The notes beneath the pieces are model-generated. The model saw only the letters and a list, made by a program, of their open reading frames with translations. It searched no databases and had not been told where the DNA came from. Of a DNA stretch of 64,000 nucleotides, positions 25,468-38,119 are shown in pieces. How positions within the stretch are numbered: position 1 is the stretch's first letter; every line of letters begins with the position of its first letter. This stretch comes from Cornus controversa (Eukaryota > Streptophyta > Magnoliopsida > Cornales > Cornaceae). The DNA lies in NCBI GenBank assembly GCA_026545225.1, contig CM048845.1, forward strand, positions 91,204,533-91,268,532. Reading direction: 5' to 3'. The translations under genes and the position numbers were made by a program.

Positions 25468-26386
25468 TATATCGACGTAACGTAACGTAACGAAATCGGT
25501 TATCCAAGACATGAATATTTTTTGACCTTGCACATAAAGCAAAAAACCGATACACTACTTTTTACAACACAATTCAATAAACATGAATTTTTAATAAATT
25601 TTAGTGATTTTTGTTGAATTATGTAAGACCATTTAACACAAAATAGTGACCTATGTATAAATTCTAATTCATTGTTTTTATTAAAATGACGTGGTAATAA
25701 TATTCTAAATTGATGAATAATAATATATTTAAGTATTAAATAAATTAAAATTCATATAATATATAATATATGAGAAGAGAAAATTAAATTAAAAAATATA
25801 TAATACAAGTCAACAATATAATTTCTAAAGAAATTAAAATAAATATGTTATAGTAATATTAATAAATAAAATTAAATTGCATTCTTAAAAAAAGTTATTG
25901 GATTTTACCTTTTTAATTCAAATAGCAATCCTAAATATTGATTATATTTAATTGTTAAAGCATAATGGATGCAAGTGACCTGTGGCATAGTGGGTAGAGA
26001 TTTGAGAGTTCATTACTGAACAGTTTCCTCTTTTTGTTAAAACAAAAACACGATATTGCAACCTGGAATGTGGCCGGTTCGGTGAGAAACGTCCTTTGTT
26101 TTTCTCTTCAAAAAGTTCGGTTGATTCAGGTGTGAATCCGAGTCCATACTCAGTATACCGGTCGAAACGTTATCGGCCCAGTTCGGCGTCCCGTGTTTGG
26201 GACACAAACTGTTAATATTTCAAATATTTATTGCATCCATTCATAATATTTGTGTACTTATTAACAATTTTTAATATTAGAATAGTAATTTTAGCTAATA
26301 ATTATTAACACTACAACTTCAGTATATTATGTTATTGTTTTAAATTAATATTAGTATTAACTTGTATTTATATATATATACACACA
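25468..26386. other. AT-rich intergenic DNA, no gene recognised
   Basis: Low-complexity AT-rich sequence, with a GC-richer island at about 25975-26210 that has a tRNA-A-box-like 'tggcatagtggg' but no convincing SINE structure. Confidence 0.5.
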
Positions 26387-26559
26387 CAGGGGCGTAATCA
26401 GGAATTTGTACAAGTGAGTACGAACGAAAAAGCTCGGGCCATAATTAATTTTTAATAAAACTAAGTAGATACATTACTTGGGATTTAATAAGTCCTCCCA
26501 GTTCTAAACCCCCAAAAATTGTATTTACGATATGTAAAAATTTTGTAGCTACGCCCTTG
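26387..26559. mobile_element. hAT-type MITE, 173 bp
   Basis: Ends 'caggggcgtaatcaggaatt' and, read inward from the right, 'caagggcgtagctacaaaat' form imperfect TIRs of the CAGGGGCG type. The flanks 'tacacaca' (26379-26386) and 'tatacaca' (26560-26567) match at 7 of 8, consistent with the 8-bp hAT duplication, though the flank is a CA microsatellite. It is non-coding. Confidence 0.65.
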
Positions 26560-28360
26560 TATACACACACATAAATATTTGTATAATCATATTTGAATAA
26601 TTACCTCAATTCACTACTTAGCTGAAGAAATTCGGACATTTTCACTCCACGTTTTAGTCCTAAAAATATGAATGAAAGTACCAAACTCTTCACCAGAAGG
26701 TGAGAGCAACCACTAATAGTGGGTGTCTCATTCCCGAAGGAATGAGACTTCCATTCTCAATTGTTTGGTTACATTTCATGACATGTCAAAATTCTTTACT
26801 CAGACTCTTGAGTGTAATGAGCCAAATATTTTTCTTTCAATTGGACACCACGATGAACCCATCAAAATGAGCAAGTATACGTTATGTCTGGCGCACCGTG
26901 CGTTATGTCTGGCGCATTATGCGTCAAGTGTATCTGAATCATTGGTGTTTAATATGCACAGTAAAATTCATGACACGTGTAATGCATCGATGGCCCAGAT
27001 GCACTCAGTACATGTGAGCGGACGCACCCAATATCTATTCCATCAAAATATCACTTCATGCTCACCTACCATTGTCTCCATGATAATGACGATTCGTCAG
27101 TGTGATAATTTGATGGCAATGTTTCTGACTTGCAATACTAAGGATCACAATGAAAGCTAAGAGCTACTTGTATGGACATGAATATTAAACTAAATAAAAG
27201 CATGATATATTCTCCTTATAACTCAATTATTTTTCACTAAAAAACTCTAGCAATTTGAAACTTTTGTTATGTTTTTCCTAATAATTATTGTTTGATACAA
27301 TACTAAAATATTGCATTTTAAAATGCATCAAACATGTTATCAGACTATTTCAAATGTATCAGTATCTATACCTGCTCAAAATATGAAAATATTTAGGCTC
27401 TATTTCGTTACAAAATTTTCAATTTTGGGTTTTTTTTTTTTATAGAAAAAATTTATGAAAAACTTAGGCATTTATGAGAAGTAAATTTTTCTCAAAATTT
27501 TTCCTTTCTTGCAGACCAAACTTTTAAAGTATTCAAAAAAAATTCATTACCTTTCTTTTCTTGCTACTTCCATCTAACCAAACAAACCCTTAGATGGAAA
27601 CTAATATGAAAAGTGAAAGTAAAAGAAAGTAAAGTGAAAGAAAATTACAAAATAATTTGATTTTAGTGACCAAAATGAAATAAAATAGCTTTAAAGTTTC
27701 AAAATGAAGGATAGTCATCGATCTTAAAACAATATTGCTCTTCATTGATGATTTGAGACTAAATTTCATAAAAGGGTGTAATAGTTATCCCCACCCAAAA
27801 AAAAAAAAAAAAACACAGAAAAAGGAGACTAGCAATTCAATTCAATTTGCCTTCTTTTTTTTCTTTTTTGATGAAAACAGAATATGAAAAACGTAGTATG
27901 AGGATTCAAACATTACAAGACAAATGAAATACTGAACTAAAAATGTATGAAGATTTAAATAGTGGCTGCAAGTCTCCTTTGATTGGCAGTCACGGTTCAA
28001 AATATTGGTCTGAAAATTTGTGGTGCAAGGTGATCATGCTAGGATACAGAGAAACCATAGCTTCCATTGATCAACTGATTGAATTTTGGGTATATGAATT
28101 GGTTGCGGGAGAGACAGAGGAGGGAGAGAAAGCTTAAGAGAGAGAGAGAGAGGGGTTTAATTATTTAATTATTTTTAGTAAGCAAATAAAATATTTTGAC
28201 AAAATTATCTTCAAATGATCATTAAAGAGCAATTTTGTGCCATGATTGATGACTATTCATCTTTTTATAACTTTAAGGTAACTTTAAAGTAATTTTCTTT
28301 AATTTTAGTAACTGAAATTTATGAGTTTCAAACATTCATTTGAATATATATATATATATA
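26560..28360. other. Intergenic DNA, no gene recognised
   Basis: Includes a perfect 10-bp-stem hairpin (26725-26748) and a 16-bp direct repeat (26880-26916). Long A and T tracts lie at about 27430-27800, and a GA run at 28137-28154. A 64-codon frame at 27943-28137 has no recognisable domain. Confidence 0.5.
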
Positions 28361-29235
28361 CTAGTAAAAAGGCATGTGCTATGCACATGGTTAAACGTCA
28401 ACTTCAAACTTTAATTAAAATTTCTTTGCATGTTTATAATAATTTTAGAGTATCATATCAAGGACTAAAACAAAATTTTGATAAAGAAAATTATTCTCAC
28501 ATGAATAAAATGAAAATTTTAATGAGTCAAACATTCTCAATACGATTAAAAGAATATTTACCCATTTGAATTGAAAAAGAAAAACAATTATAAAGTGATT
28601 TTTCTTAAACTAAAGTGCGAAAAAGTGTCTCCATTGTTAATTTATTTTTATTAATTAAAGGCCAAATTTTCTACACATTGTTTTCAATAGTGAAAATAAA
28701 AAATTAAAAGAAAAAAATTAAATTGAAAGAAAAGGCAAATATGAGATGTAATTGATTAAAAATGATCAAGATATGAATAAAACACTAAGAAAGAAATACA
28801 TATAGCATTACAATGTTAAGGGCTATCAAATCAATAAAATAAATAAATTTTAAATATAAAGCTTAAATTTATACTTGCACCAATAAATAAAATATAGCTT
28901 AAATTGATATACTTAGTACCTAAATATATTAATTTAACATCAACCAACACTTGCTTTAGTCTCTGTTTGTAGTGACATAAATCCCTTATTACATCTTGGG
29001 ATATGATGTAAACTTGGCAATCATTGCTACGTGTAGTTACAAATTTTACCTTTAAAGTAATAGCACAAATTAAAAAAAAAATTGAGAAGACAAAAAAAAC
29101 GTATGCCTTATATAATTTGTGTCTATTTTTTTAATAACAAAAAAAAGTGAACTGAAACTTAAAAAACTCTTTATACTTTTAATAGTAGTATAGAATAGAT
29201 AGATATAGAATTTGTTAGGTAATTTTTTTATTACG

Positions 29236-29276
<41 letters not shown>

Positions 29277-31570
29277 CTCTTTTTTTTCTTTTACCATTCT
29301 TATTTTATTTTAATATAATTCTCATACTTCCAATAAAATGTGTTGTTAAGAGTGAGAAATCAATAATAAAAAAAAAGAATTCTAGTATAATTGGTAACTT
29401 TCTTTATATATATTAAAGAGGTAAAAAAAGAAAAAGAAAAAATGTGTGCTTATATAATTTATGTGTCTATTTTTTTAATAAAAAAAAAAAGTGTATTGAA
29501 ACTTAAAAAATCCTTTGTACTTTTAATAGTAGTATAGATATCCATTTATTCATCAATTTCAATACCCAAATTTCAGATTATATATATATAACAAAACAAC
29601 CCTAATTTCAAATTGAAAATCCTAAAAACCCCTAAATTACATGCATGAAAATTATGTTTTAATTAGTTTAATTTGCTTATGGCTTAAGTTTATTATTTAA
29701 ATTTTAATAAAAGTAGTAGCATGCTTTATTTGATTAATGAAACCATAATTTGTAACCCAAATAAAAAAAAATCTTTATTTTCTGACCTTCAGCTATTAGA
29801 GGCCTTAGATGGGTTAGATTTTCATATCCTAAAAGCCAAGACCAATAAACATTTGATTTGAAACTTATTGATTTTTCTTTTATTTTTTTACACTTTTCTT
29901 GACAACTAAAAGAAAAATTAGCTATAAAAGATCATACATATATATATATATATAACCAAACAACCCTAATTGAAAAACCTTAATTCCAGTTTTGAAACCC
30001 TTTTCGAAAAGTCCTATTGAAAATCCTAAAAACCCCTAACTTACATGTATGAAAATTATGTTTTAAATTTTAGATCATATATATGTTTATAAACAAAATT
30101 GAAAAACTCTAATTCCAAATTAAAAGCAAATATACCCAATTACTGATTGAAGGAGAAAAAATGATTACATAGTTACTTATATATTTATACAATCAACTTG
30201 AATTTTTGATAAAATATATATTAAATTTTGATCATTTAGTTTTATACTAATTCCAATAATACTAAAATATTAAATTATGGTTACTTTCTACTTACATAGT
30301 TTATGCAAGTTTATCTAGCATCTCAATCACATCTCTTCTTTGAACTTCTATCAAACTGAAATCAGGTAATCGACATACTTTCAGAAACTATTGGAATTGC
30401 TACTCTCTCAATTTTTTTTTCTTTCAAATTATTTTTTTCTCTTTGTTTATACATCTAATCACATGAACAAATATACAATAAAAAGCCTCATTGGGAGAAA
30501 AATTAAAGAAAACAAATAATAATAAAAAAAGAGAAAGAAAATATTTGCATACAAGAAAAACTTACTTGGGGAAAAAATTAAAGAAAATAAATAATAAAAA
30601 AGGAAAAAAAAAAAACTCACATGAGAGTTGATGTGAGTCAAGAGAAAATTGAGTTGGAATGTATGTTGATTAAATAGTAAGAAAATACAGAAATCCATGA
30701 ATAATAAATAGCAAGAAAAGACAAAAATTCATGAATAATAAATAGCATAGAGCATCTAATCACATGAACAAACATACAAGAAAAAATCTTACTTGGGGAA
30801 AAAATTAAAAGAAACTCACATGAGAGTTGATGTGAGTCGAGAGAAAATCGAATTGGAATGTTTGTTGATGAGAGTTGATGAGAGAGCTGTGAGGAAGAAT
30901 CAACTGTTGATGAGAGCCGTGTTTGTGTCTATGGTTTTAGGATTTGGTTTATGTTATAGCTCTATTTTCTATTTAAAAATAAATAAATAATATAAGACAT
31001 TGAAAAAGGGTTTTGTATAAGTTATAACTCTATTTTTTCTTTCAAATTATTTTTTTGTCCTTATTTATACATCTAATCACATGAATAAATATACAATAAA
31101 AAGCCTATTTGGAGGAAAAATTAAAGAAAACAAATAATAATAATAATAAATTGTAATAATTAAATAACAAGAAAAGACAGAAATCCATGGATAATAAATA
31201 GCATAGAGTATCTAATCACATGAACAAACATACAAGAAAAAACCATACTAGGAGAAAAAATTAAAGAAAACAAATAATAAAAAAAAGGAAAGAGAAAATA
31301 AACTCACATGAGAGTTGATGTGAGTCGAGAGGAAATCGAAATCAAATTAGAATGCCTGAAAGAATCAATTGTTAATGAGAGTCATGTCTGTGTTTATAAT
31401 TTAGGGGTTTCAGGGTTTGGTTTATGTTATAACTCTATTTTCTATTTAAAAATATAGTGACATTAAAAAAGGATTTTGTATAAGTTATAACTTTATTTTT
31501 TTAATTTAAAAATAAAAAAATAGTGTACTGAAACAAAAAAATTCCTTTGTACTTTTAATAGTAGTATAGA
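28361..31570 (-). mobile_element. Non-autonomous Helitron, 3.2 kb
   Basis: Read on the minus strand, the element starts TCTATACTACTATTAAAAG at 31570, preceded by A. It ends ...CCTTTTTACTAG at 28361, followed by T. A stem-loop of 7-bp stem and 3-nt loop (28373-28389) lies 8 bp inside the 3' end. TC start, CTAG end, terminal hairpin and insertion between A and T are Helitron hallmarks. It encodes no Rep/helicase. Two further copies of the 5'-end sequence face the same 3' end, at 29194 and 29538. Confidence 0.8.
30405..31525. repeat. Internal ~610-bp duplication with sub-repeats inside the Helitron
   Basis: The block starting near 30415 ('tttctttcaaattattttttt', then 'catctaatcacatgaa') recurs near 31038. 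The sub-repeat 'cacatgagagttgatgtgag' appears near 30618, 30817 and 31306. Copies are diverged by indels. Confidence 0.8.
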
Positions 31571-32210
31571 TATGTATATTGCACGAGAAGAAGGAATTTT
31601 ATTGAAAAAAAAAAACCAAAATACACGTCAATGCATCACTATATCTTTTGTTAGGAGACTACTTTCGTAAAACCAGTTGAACAAAATTTTTTGGTGGCTG
31701 TTGACAAGCGCGTAATAGGAAATTAAAATATAAAAACACAAGTTTTACAAAAAAACTAAAATTTTTGCGTGTTGAATTAAGCAGTTACTAAATCATAACT
31801 TTCCCTTTCCTTCAAACCAAATTTTTAAAAAAAATTAATTTTTTTATTTTCCTGTTCCTTCCCTTAAAAATTTAAAACACTTATCTAGAAATGTAAAAAA
31901 TATATCACTTGGTAACGGATTCAATAAAAATGATATAGAATAGCCATGATTGATAGATTGGTCATACATATTAAACAATATAAGCTTTGATGCAAGTGAC
32001 ATATTTTTAGAATTATAACTTCAATAATAATTAACCACTTTTCTTGGTTGTATTCATTTGTTTTTTGAAATTTTGACTTGATTTGACCATGGATTAAAAA
32101 AAATCCCTATCAGGTGCATTATTGAAAGACTATGCCATCGTTGAATTGGTCTCTTGCACACTTTACGCAAGAGGTATTGATTTGCGTGTCTAACTTTTTT
32201 GATATTTTTA
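31571..32210. other. AT-rich intergenic DNA, no gene recognised
   Basis: No coding signal. The last 50 bp are the first unit of the tandem repeat noted at 32160-32640. Confidence 0.5.
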
Positions 32211-32640
32211 GGGTAATGTTATTCAGGCAGAATTCGTAGGCAGAATTAATAAACAGAAAGTATTATATCCATTGGATGCATGTGGTAGGCCCACCACATA
32301 CACTCACCACATGCATCCAATGGATATAATACTTTCTGCCTATGAATTCTGTCTACGAATTCTGCTTGAGTAGCATTACCCTATGTTTTAACACTTTCGC
32401 AAATTTTAGGTAAGCGGTATTAAAGCCAAGTGTTACTTTTTCTTTTATATTCGAATAATTTTGCATATTTTAGGTAAGAGTTCAATCAAGCTAAGTGTTA
32501 ATCTTTTGTAATATATATGTTCCAAAAAGTTTTGCTCTTAGATAGGAGGTATTAAAGTTGAGTGTTTAACTTTTTGTAATATGTTTAAGCAATTTTGCAA
32601 ATTTTAAGTAAGAGGTTTTAAAGTTGAGTGTTAAGTTTTT
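32160..32640. repeat. Decayed ~70-80-bp tandem repeat, about 4 units, interrupted by a MITE
   Basis: The phrases 'ttttaggtaag', 'aggtattaaag' and 'agtgtt(t)aac...tttttg' recur at about 32170, 32395, 32470, 32535 and 32600 with differences. The MITE at 32211-32381 sits inside the first unit. Confidence 0.65.
32211..32381. mobile_element. Foldback MITE, 171 bp, probably Mutator type
   Basis: Left end 'gggtaatgttattcaggcag' and right end read inward 'gggtaatgctactcaagcag' form arms of about 75 bp around a short centre. The flanks 'tattttta' (32203-32210) and 'tatgtttta' (32382-32390) fit a 9-bp duplication in which one base was lost from the left copy. It is non-coding. Confidence 0.75.
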
Positions 32641-34848
32641 GACATGGAAAATGGAAGAGGAAAACATTTTTTTAGGATTGTGTATAATGTTACATACCAC
32701 GACAATATGAAGACAACTGTGATATATATATATATATATTAGACTAATACTATTATATTACAAAGACTGAAAATTAAGTTCTACTGGGTTGGGCTTAAAA
32801 TAAACTAACATTGGGTTGCACTAATATTTTGTTACAAAGTGATTAATATTTTATTGCTATTGGGTTGGGCTTAAAATAAACTAAATTATGAGTTTGTTGC
32901 AATTGGGTTTAAAACTAAAGACTCAATGATTATTTGGTGGGGCCCAATTTGGGCATATGTAAATTTATTACCAATGGCCCACGTAGCTATAAAAAAATTC
33001 AAAATTTGGGGGCAGTGTCATTCTCATTGGTTTTTAAATTCTCATTTTGTATATAAATTTATTTACTATCTTTTTTTGCTTCCCTTTTCTAAGGAAATTC
33101 AAAAAATTTGCTATTAGTCTGCAAGGAATAGAAACAATTCAATTGGAATTTCTTCTTGTACGGCCATGTTTTATGATTTGGCATAAGGTTTTGGTGAGTT
33201 GAGCTAAGCATAGGAATTATTTGTATAACTTAAATAATTTATTAAGAGTATAATAGTTAATTTATTTGTCATTTACTTCCACAGAATTAACTGATGAAAA
33301 ATAATAAATAAACATGGAAATAAAAAAACCAGTCAACACATACAATTGGATTAGGATATATAGGTAGCAGATTATGGCAACAATGCCACAAACAGAGGTA
33401 TTCAGACCAGAATCTGATCCAAAGAAATGGTACAAAGATTAAACAGCATATATATATATATATATAAAACATGCAGGCAACACCTAAATATATAGAATGT
33501 AGGATCTTTGACTGATGGTGCACATAAAAACATATAACAATAGTGAAAGAAGTCTGAGATATATATAGGCAATAGGTAAGCATTAAAACGTGACATAAAT
33601 TTGTGTCTCGTAATATTTTGATGGGAGATGCTAATCTCTTTGGGTAGGTTTGAAATTATTTGTGAAAGAAAGTGAAGTAAAAGGAATAAAAATCTATTCT
33701 GTCCTATGCATTTCCACTGCTTCTTCAACAATTTTATGGCAACTTATACATTTTTTTTTTTAGTGACTCTATGCAACATTCCAAGAATATTTAGTATCTT
33801 ACTTATAGTTAAAATTGTTAATCAAACAAATCTTTGCAGCTTTGTGATAAGCTAGAAAGTACGGACGCAAAATAAGAGTACAACACGACATGACAATACC
33901 AAATTATTTTTAAAAAAAAGGACACAAACACGAAAAGAATATAGTTATAGAATAATAATATAATATATTAATATATATTAATTATTCAATAAAAATACTA
34001 TATTACAAATATATTTCAATTCATTATCAAGCAATTAAGAACGATCAAACTTATAAACAAAAATAGACAAATAAATTACAATAAATTGAAGAACTAGACT
34101 TATTTAGTCTTCTACATATATTTAGCTTAAATATTCAATCATAACTTAGTAGCATATAATTTTCATTCGAAATATTTGAATATACATCACTTACAAAGTG
34201 TCCGACATATATTCGAAAAGTGTCCAAGAAGTCCAAAAGTATTCGAGAAGTATCATAAAAAGAAAAATGTCAAAATATTTTTTTTAAATATTTGATACGT
34301 GTCTAAAAAGTGTGTGACACGAGTATGAGTCGTATGACACCCGATAAAGTATCCCAACTTTCTAGGTGACAAGTACTCGAAGGTTGCAATCTTGTGATAA
34401 TTTTTTTTTTTTTTACAAGTGGAGTACATTAAGCAAAAAGTAATGGGTTGCACCCGCGGCAACCAAAATATTTGCCCTCCAAATAGACTTACATTTATTC
34501 CACTGTACCCTTTTTCAAAATTACTGTTGGCTGGTTGTTAGGAAAAGTTTTTACAAGTTAATAGATATTTTAGAAAATACAAAATCTTTTTATATTAGAT
34601 TCTCAAATCAGATGAATTTTAGAACAAATTTTTTTTTTTTATAGAAAAAAGACCGTAACTATTTTGGGCACCAAAATCAAAGCCACACGTTCTCAGCGCC
34701 AAGAGCTGGAAAGAATCCGAATCCCAGAAGCACTTCTCAAAAGTCACAACACACATACGAAATAATAAGATGAGAAATAAGCTACAAAACAAAAAAACTA
34801 AAACAAATCGAAAGCGTTGCAAGTTGCAACTAAAACAGAACACTACCA
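32391..34848. other. AT-rich intergenic DNA, no gene recognised
   Basis: The rest of the tandem repeat to about 32640, a TA run near 32722-32741 and another near 33448-33467. A stretch at 33860-34400 has recurring 'gtgtc' and 'gacac' words and looks like decayed repeat DNA. Short minus-strand frames around 33287-33731 look like chance. Confidence 0.5.
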
Positions 34849-35427
34849 CTAAGTCGAAGAAGAAGAAGAGGCGACGCCGCCGTCGGCCAACAAGCCACCG
34901 GTTCCGGCGGCTTCTTCGTCCAAGAACAAGTCGTCAGTCTTCCTCAGAGCGGCGTGAACAGCCACAACCACCACTCCAATCAACAGCGACACCAGAATGT
35001 TGACCGTCGCGTCAGTCAAGAAGAGGAAAACGAGCGTGAGAACCGATAGCACGATCAGCACCACCCGATCGTCGATCATGTGGTGGAAAACCACCAGAGG
35101 CTCGTCCCGGAGGAAGTAGAGGAACAGCCAAATGGCCATCATGACGATGAACACGATCAGCGAGATCGGGTGCCAGAGAAGGCTGAGGAAGATGATCAAG
35201 AGGACGACCATGGCGTAGTTCATCCGGAAGTAGGCGACGTTCGTTCTGATCCTTCCGATTGCGTCGTTGAAGCTCGCCGGAAGGTTGACTGACCGGAAGT
35301 TCAACATCTCTTTCCACGGCCGTCGATCTCCGAGGCCAGCTCTCATCTGTTCCTTCGCACGGGCAAGGTACTCCAGGTTTGGACCACCCGTAGGAGATGA
35401 CGTCGGAATCGTCCCATATGTCGTCAT
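34849..35427 (-). CDS. PRA1F: PRA1 family protein, PRA1.F type (prenylated Rab acceptor)
   Basis: Intronless gene for a 192-aa protein. PRA1 proteins are small multi-pass membrane proteins of the endoplasmic reticulum, Golgi and endosomes that bind prenylated Rab GTPases and assist vesicle traffic. The N-terminus [11 protein letters not shown] and the C-terminal [12 protein letters not shown] are typical of the plant F subgroup. The PRA1 domain covers about residues 30-165. It has the signature [20 protein letters not shown] (about 69-88), YFLRDEPL (about 104-111) and [15 protein letters not shown] (about 119-133), giving two hydrophobic hairpins. The Ser-rich end is cytosolic in known members. 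The chosen ATG at 35427 starts the conserved motif directly. The coding sequence is clearly GC-richer than its surroundings, so long shadow frames appear in the other frames. The subfamily is from memory. Confidence 0.92.
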   Translation of the reverse strand: MTTYGTIPTSSPTGGPNLEYLARAKEQMRAGLGDRRPWKEMLNFRSVNLPASFNDAIGRIRTNVAYFRMNYAMVVLLIIFLSLLWHPISLIVFIVMMAIWLFLYFLRDEPLVVFHHMIDDRVVLIVLSVLTLVFLFLTDATVNILVSLLIGVVVVAVHAALRKTDDLFLDEEAAGTGGLLADGGVASSSSST

Positions 35428-36863
35428 TTCCGACGAGTCTCCGGCGAATGCAAGTCGATTCCCCTCTCTCTCTCGATCGAGTGTTTGGGAAGATGAGAAA
35501 AATAAGAAAATGAAAAGGCGGTGTAAATAAGAAAGCGTACGTGATCAACTGAATAAATTAAGTCAAGAGGTCCTATACAATACAACTGAGTTATATCCAT
35601 TATCATGGAGGCTCCATTAGAAGAAAAGAAAAAAATAATAGAAAATAAATGTGTAAAAGAAATAAAATAAGTTTTTTAGCTTATGCTTGGTTAGAAGTTA
35701 GAATTAAAGTTTTAAGAACCTTACCCCAAAAAAAAAAAAAAATCTAAATTTTGTAAGAAAGTTGTTGAAGATATTGTGTATAAATTACAAGAAAATGTAG
35801 TTATTGTCCTAAATTATCCTCATATATATATATTTTTCTTTTTAGAAAATAAAAAAAATATTAAAAATTTACTAAATAATTTTATAGAAACAGTTGGAAA
35901 GAGAACAACAGACTACCATAGCATTTCTTTAAAAAAAAAAAAATTGTGCATAAATTAGTTTTATTTTACTGAAATAAAAAAAATGACATAATTATAAATC
36001 AAACATTGTACATAGAAACTAGAAAGTGAAAATTATGTTTTTTAATTTTTTTTCCTGTTATCTAATTTATTATTTATTAATCTCTATCAAAACCAAATCA
36101 AGTCATGATGTATTGAAGTGAAGTGGAAGAACACCGCATGTGATGATCAGCAGGGGCATGGGATGATGATGATGGACGGTTGATAGAAGGTGGTGGTGTG
36201 AATGATATATATATTATAATTAATATGATAGTTGTATATAGACCCGACATTTTCAACTACTATTCTATGGGCTGGGGGGTGGGGAAAGGTGGGACAAGAC
36301 CACACCAATCGTTGTTGGGACGGCGATGATGTAAAGACGGCGAGATAGCAACGAGGCCGGTCAGGCCTACCACGTGTAAATGTTGGAAAGTCCAGTGAAA
36401 GTTGTCAATGTAGGAGTAGTATTTTATAAGAATCCCTGTTCTGTTGCTGTGAATTGTGATTGTGATTGAAAAAAAGTAAAAGGCACAATAATATGCATAC
36501 GTTACGTGGTAGGATGTTATCAGGATAAAAACACCATCTAATTAATGGCACTACAAACCAAATAAGTCAAGTCAAATTCAACAGGCTGGTTGTTCAAAAT
36601 TGGTTATCTTAAATTAGAACCGTTTTGAAGTCAACCTATAAAAACAAGTGTTTTAACTTGATAAATTGTGTTAAGCACGATCGCGTGAAGAATTATTAGA
36701 TGGTTCGAATTACGTGATTTTAATTAATTATAAACTGTCACAAAAAAAAAAAAAAAAAGATTGATAATTTTTATTATGTTGCTTATGATTGATTGGATCA
36801 CACAATTTTAGACCATCTAATAATTTCTTTAAGAGTTAAATTATCTGATCTTTCTTTAAATTT
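35428..36863. other. PRA1F upstream region, no gene recognised
   Basis: A CT-rich leader (about 35430-35480 when read on the minus strand) is followed by AT-rich DNA with A-runs at 35728-35742 and 35932-35942. A mixed segment at 36120-36420 has no coding signal. Confidence 0.5.
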
Positions 36864-37096
36864 GATCTAATTACACACAGATGCTATGTTTCTAAAATAG
36901 TTATACTCACCTCCCTATATTTGTAAGATAGTTACATTCACATTCCTTCAACATGTTGAAATGATCATTATGCCCCTATTATTTGAAAATGATTGTTCTT
37001 ATTATTTATAAAATGGAGTGCATTTTAGTCAATATTTAGATAAGAGGAAGGTGAGTGTAATTTTTTTACAAACATAACACTTGTATTCAATTAGAA
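36864..37096. mobile_element. Foldback MITE-like element, ~230 bp
   Basis: The left arm ('gatctaattacacacagatg', then 'ctatgtttctaaaa', then 'actcacctccct') pairs imperfectly with the right arm, which read inward has 'gttctaattgaatacaagtg', 'ttatgtttgtaaa' and 'actcaccttcct'. Arms are about 60 bp. The 'acactcacctccct' theme is shared with the larger foldback at 57801-58872. No clear target duplication is seen. Confidence 0.55.
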
Positions 37097-37427
37097 CTTT
37101 TTTTAATTGTGATTGTGCACACACAAATCTTAATTTGTGAATTTCACATGTTCACAAAATTTAAGGACTATTTTTGTGCGGCTCCAAGTCCGGTTTAGTG
37201 TTTATTCATCTAAGTTTGGTATAAGCTAAAATTCGAGGTTGATAAAAAAATAATAAATAAATAATCAATTACTAATTTGGGTTGTACACCAACTCTTTAT
37301 GATGAGAAAGATAGAGTTGTTTGGATTTGATTTTGTAATAAATGAGTGGAAAATACTAATCAAACTCTATTCAGTTAATAACTAAATGCATACCATTTGC
37401 TTTTTAGGATAACTGATCAAATCAATA

Positions 37428-38064
37428 AATTGGATTCGGATTTGACCCGCTGAAAATGCACCAACAAGATTGGGTACACCTTTACTACAAAGCCTTTATA
37501 TATAGTTGCTACGTAGTTAACACCTACCATATGGAAGATGCCATTTCCATGTGCCTTTTTTGTGTGCCCCAAGTCACACAAATTTTCTTTCAGCATTGCA
37601 TTTAGTTAAATTCAGGTTCTAAAGGCAAATTCTTTTTCAATTTGCGAATTCACTTTTTCAATTCTTGAATTCAATTTCTGAATCCTTAAATTCATAACAA
37701 TTTCTTATTCCTTGAATTATAAACAATTACACTTGACAAATATAATATATGTTTATTATATTATAATTCTTTAAAGTAATCTTTTTATGTACGAAAATTT
37801 AAATAATATCTCTTTAAGAATCTAGAATAAATGTATAAATTTCTTATATTACATTTTTTTTAAAACAAAAAATATAATATAATTTTTGTATTTTAATTAT
37901 TAACATAGAAGAAATAAAATTACTTATAACTCAAATACATTTTCTCCTGCTTATGAAATTATATTTTTATTATTACACGGTATATAATATAATAACCTTT
38001 AGCACATGCACTCCCAAGGCGCTCCCACTTTAATCAAATTTTAGATTGGATGATACATGAGTAC

Positions 38065-38119
<55 letters not shown>

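Noticed and set aside
25975-26210. Possible tRNA-derived SINE ('tggcatagtggg' fits an A box)
   Set aside because: No properly spaced B box, no tail and no target duplication could be seen.
27388-27600. Possible MITE ending 'ccaaacaaacccttag'
   Set aside because: The supposed left arm does not pair convincingly with the right, and the region is dominated by A and T runs.
27943-28137. 64-codon open frame
   Set aside because: No recognisable domain, no neighbouring exons and no obvious promoter; it is within chance expectation.
30405-31525. Regularly spaced repeats that might suggest a CRISPR-like array
   Set aside because: Spacing and unit lengths are irregular, the host is a plant, and the repeats are internal to a Helitron.
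33287-33731. Hydrophobic minus-strand frames
   Set aside because: AT-rich DNA gives Phe/Leu/Ile/Tyr-rich chance frames; there is no family similarity or splice structure.
35012-35548. Long alternative frame over the PRA1F gene
   Set aside because: It is a shadow of the GC-rich PRA1F coding sequence; only the 34849-35427 frame has the conserved domain.
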